Shown here: positions 5,756-5,910 of the stretch, in pieces
Position numbering within the stretch: the first letter of the stretch is position 1
How the letters are laid out: every line of letters begins with the position of its first letter
Source: Candidatus Zixiibacteriota bacterium
Lineage (GTDB): Bacteria > Zixibacteria > MSB-5A5 > JAUVRN01
Reading direction: 5' to 3'
Assembly (NCBI GenBank): GCA_030597645.1
Contig: JAUVRN010000142.1
Location: 1 to 5,910 of the forward strand
DNA length: 5,910 nt
The notes under the pieces: generated by a model
Seen by the model: the letters and a program-made list of their open reading frames with translations, nothing else
What the model was told of the DNA's origin: nothing
The model's database searches: none
Made by a program: the position numbers and the translations under genes

Positions 5756-5910
5756 ATGCTGCACCGAGGTTACCGGATCCTCCAGATTGTGCTGGCCGTG
5801 CTACTCCTGACGCCGGCCCTGCAGGCACGGACAACCGCCAGACGAAGTGCTCACCGCGTCGAGTCCGCTGTGCCTGTCCCCTGGCCCTTCACCACCAATC
5901 GCACGCACTA
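5756..5910 (+). CDS. N-terminus of an exported protein, cut by the window edge
   Basis: The first 51 codons of a gene that continues past the right edge. It starts at ATG5756, with GGAGG at 5747-5751 (a short 4-nt spacer). The product opens with a clear Sec signal peptide: basic MLHRGYR, a hydrophobic core at residues 8-22 (ILQIVLAVLLLTPAL) and a cut expected after LQA (residue 24). The mature part begins RTTARRSAHRVESAVPVPWP, which is too short to identify a family. It is separated from the Nudix gene by 191 bp that contain a candidate promoter and structured leader, so it probably belongs to its own transcription unit. Confidence 0.7.
   Translation, partial: MLHRGYRILQIVLAVLLLTPALQARTTARRSAHRVESAVPVPWPFTTNRTH

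Overview
This is a high-GC bacterial window with seven genes or gene fragments and no sign of rRNA, tRNA, CRISPR or insertion sequences. A lamin-tail protein ending in a FlgD-Ig / type IX sorting-like domain (PNPF, WDG, GVYL), next to a PorV/PorQ-like barrel with an NPA motif, points to the Fibrobacteres-Chlorobi-Bacteroidetes (FCB) superphylum. The high GC fits a candidate phylum of the Zixibacteria or Latescibacteria kind better than classical Bacteroidetes. This placement is inference from gene content only.

Layout. At the left edge (1-371, minus) is the N-terminal 123 codons of an RNase HI-like protein that lacks the usual first catalytic aspartate. A 228-bp gap (372-599) follows, holding several strong inverted repeats. 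Positions 600-4512 (minus) hold a tight three-gene operon, transcribed right to left: a 524-aa exported beta-barrel-like protein, a 502-aa lamin-tail surface protein, and a 278-aa PorV/PorQ-like barrel. The genes overlap by 4 bp at each junction (stop/start GTGA and TTGA), so they are probably translationally coupled. A 138-bp divergent intergenic region (4513-4650) separates this operon from a plus-strand pair: a hotdog-fold thioesterase-like protein (4651-5136) and a Nudix hydrolase (5151-5564). Both have perfect GGAGG ribosome binding sites. After a 191-bp gap, the start of another exported protein (5756 to the right edge) appears.

How the parts may work together. The three-gene operon looks like a cell-envelope unit: a probable surface-displayed protein with a C-terminal sorting-type domain, co-translated with two outer-membrane barrels, one resembling the shuttle that carries such domains in type IX secretion. 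The hotdog and Nudix pair looks like housekeeping metabolite clean-up. The gap before the last gene holds a Bacteroidetes-like -7 box, a dyad at the expected transcription start, and a leader in which the Shine-Dalgarno sequence is complementary to an upstream segment. This makes it a candidate structured regulatory leader and, with the three-gene operon, the most interesting part of the window.
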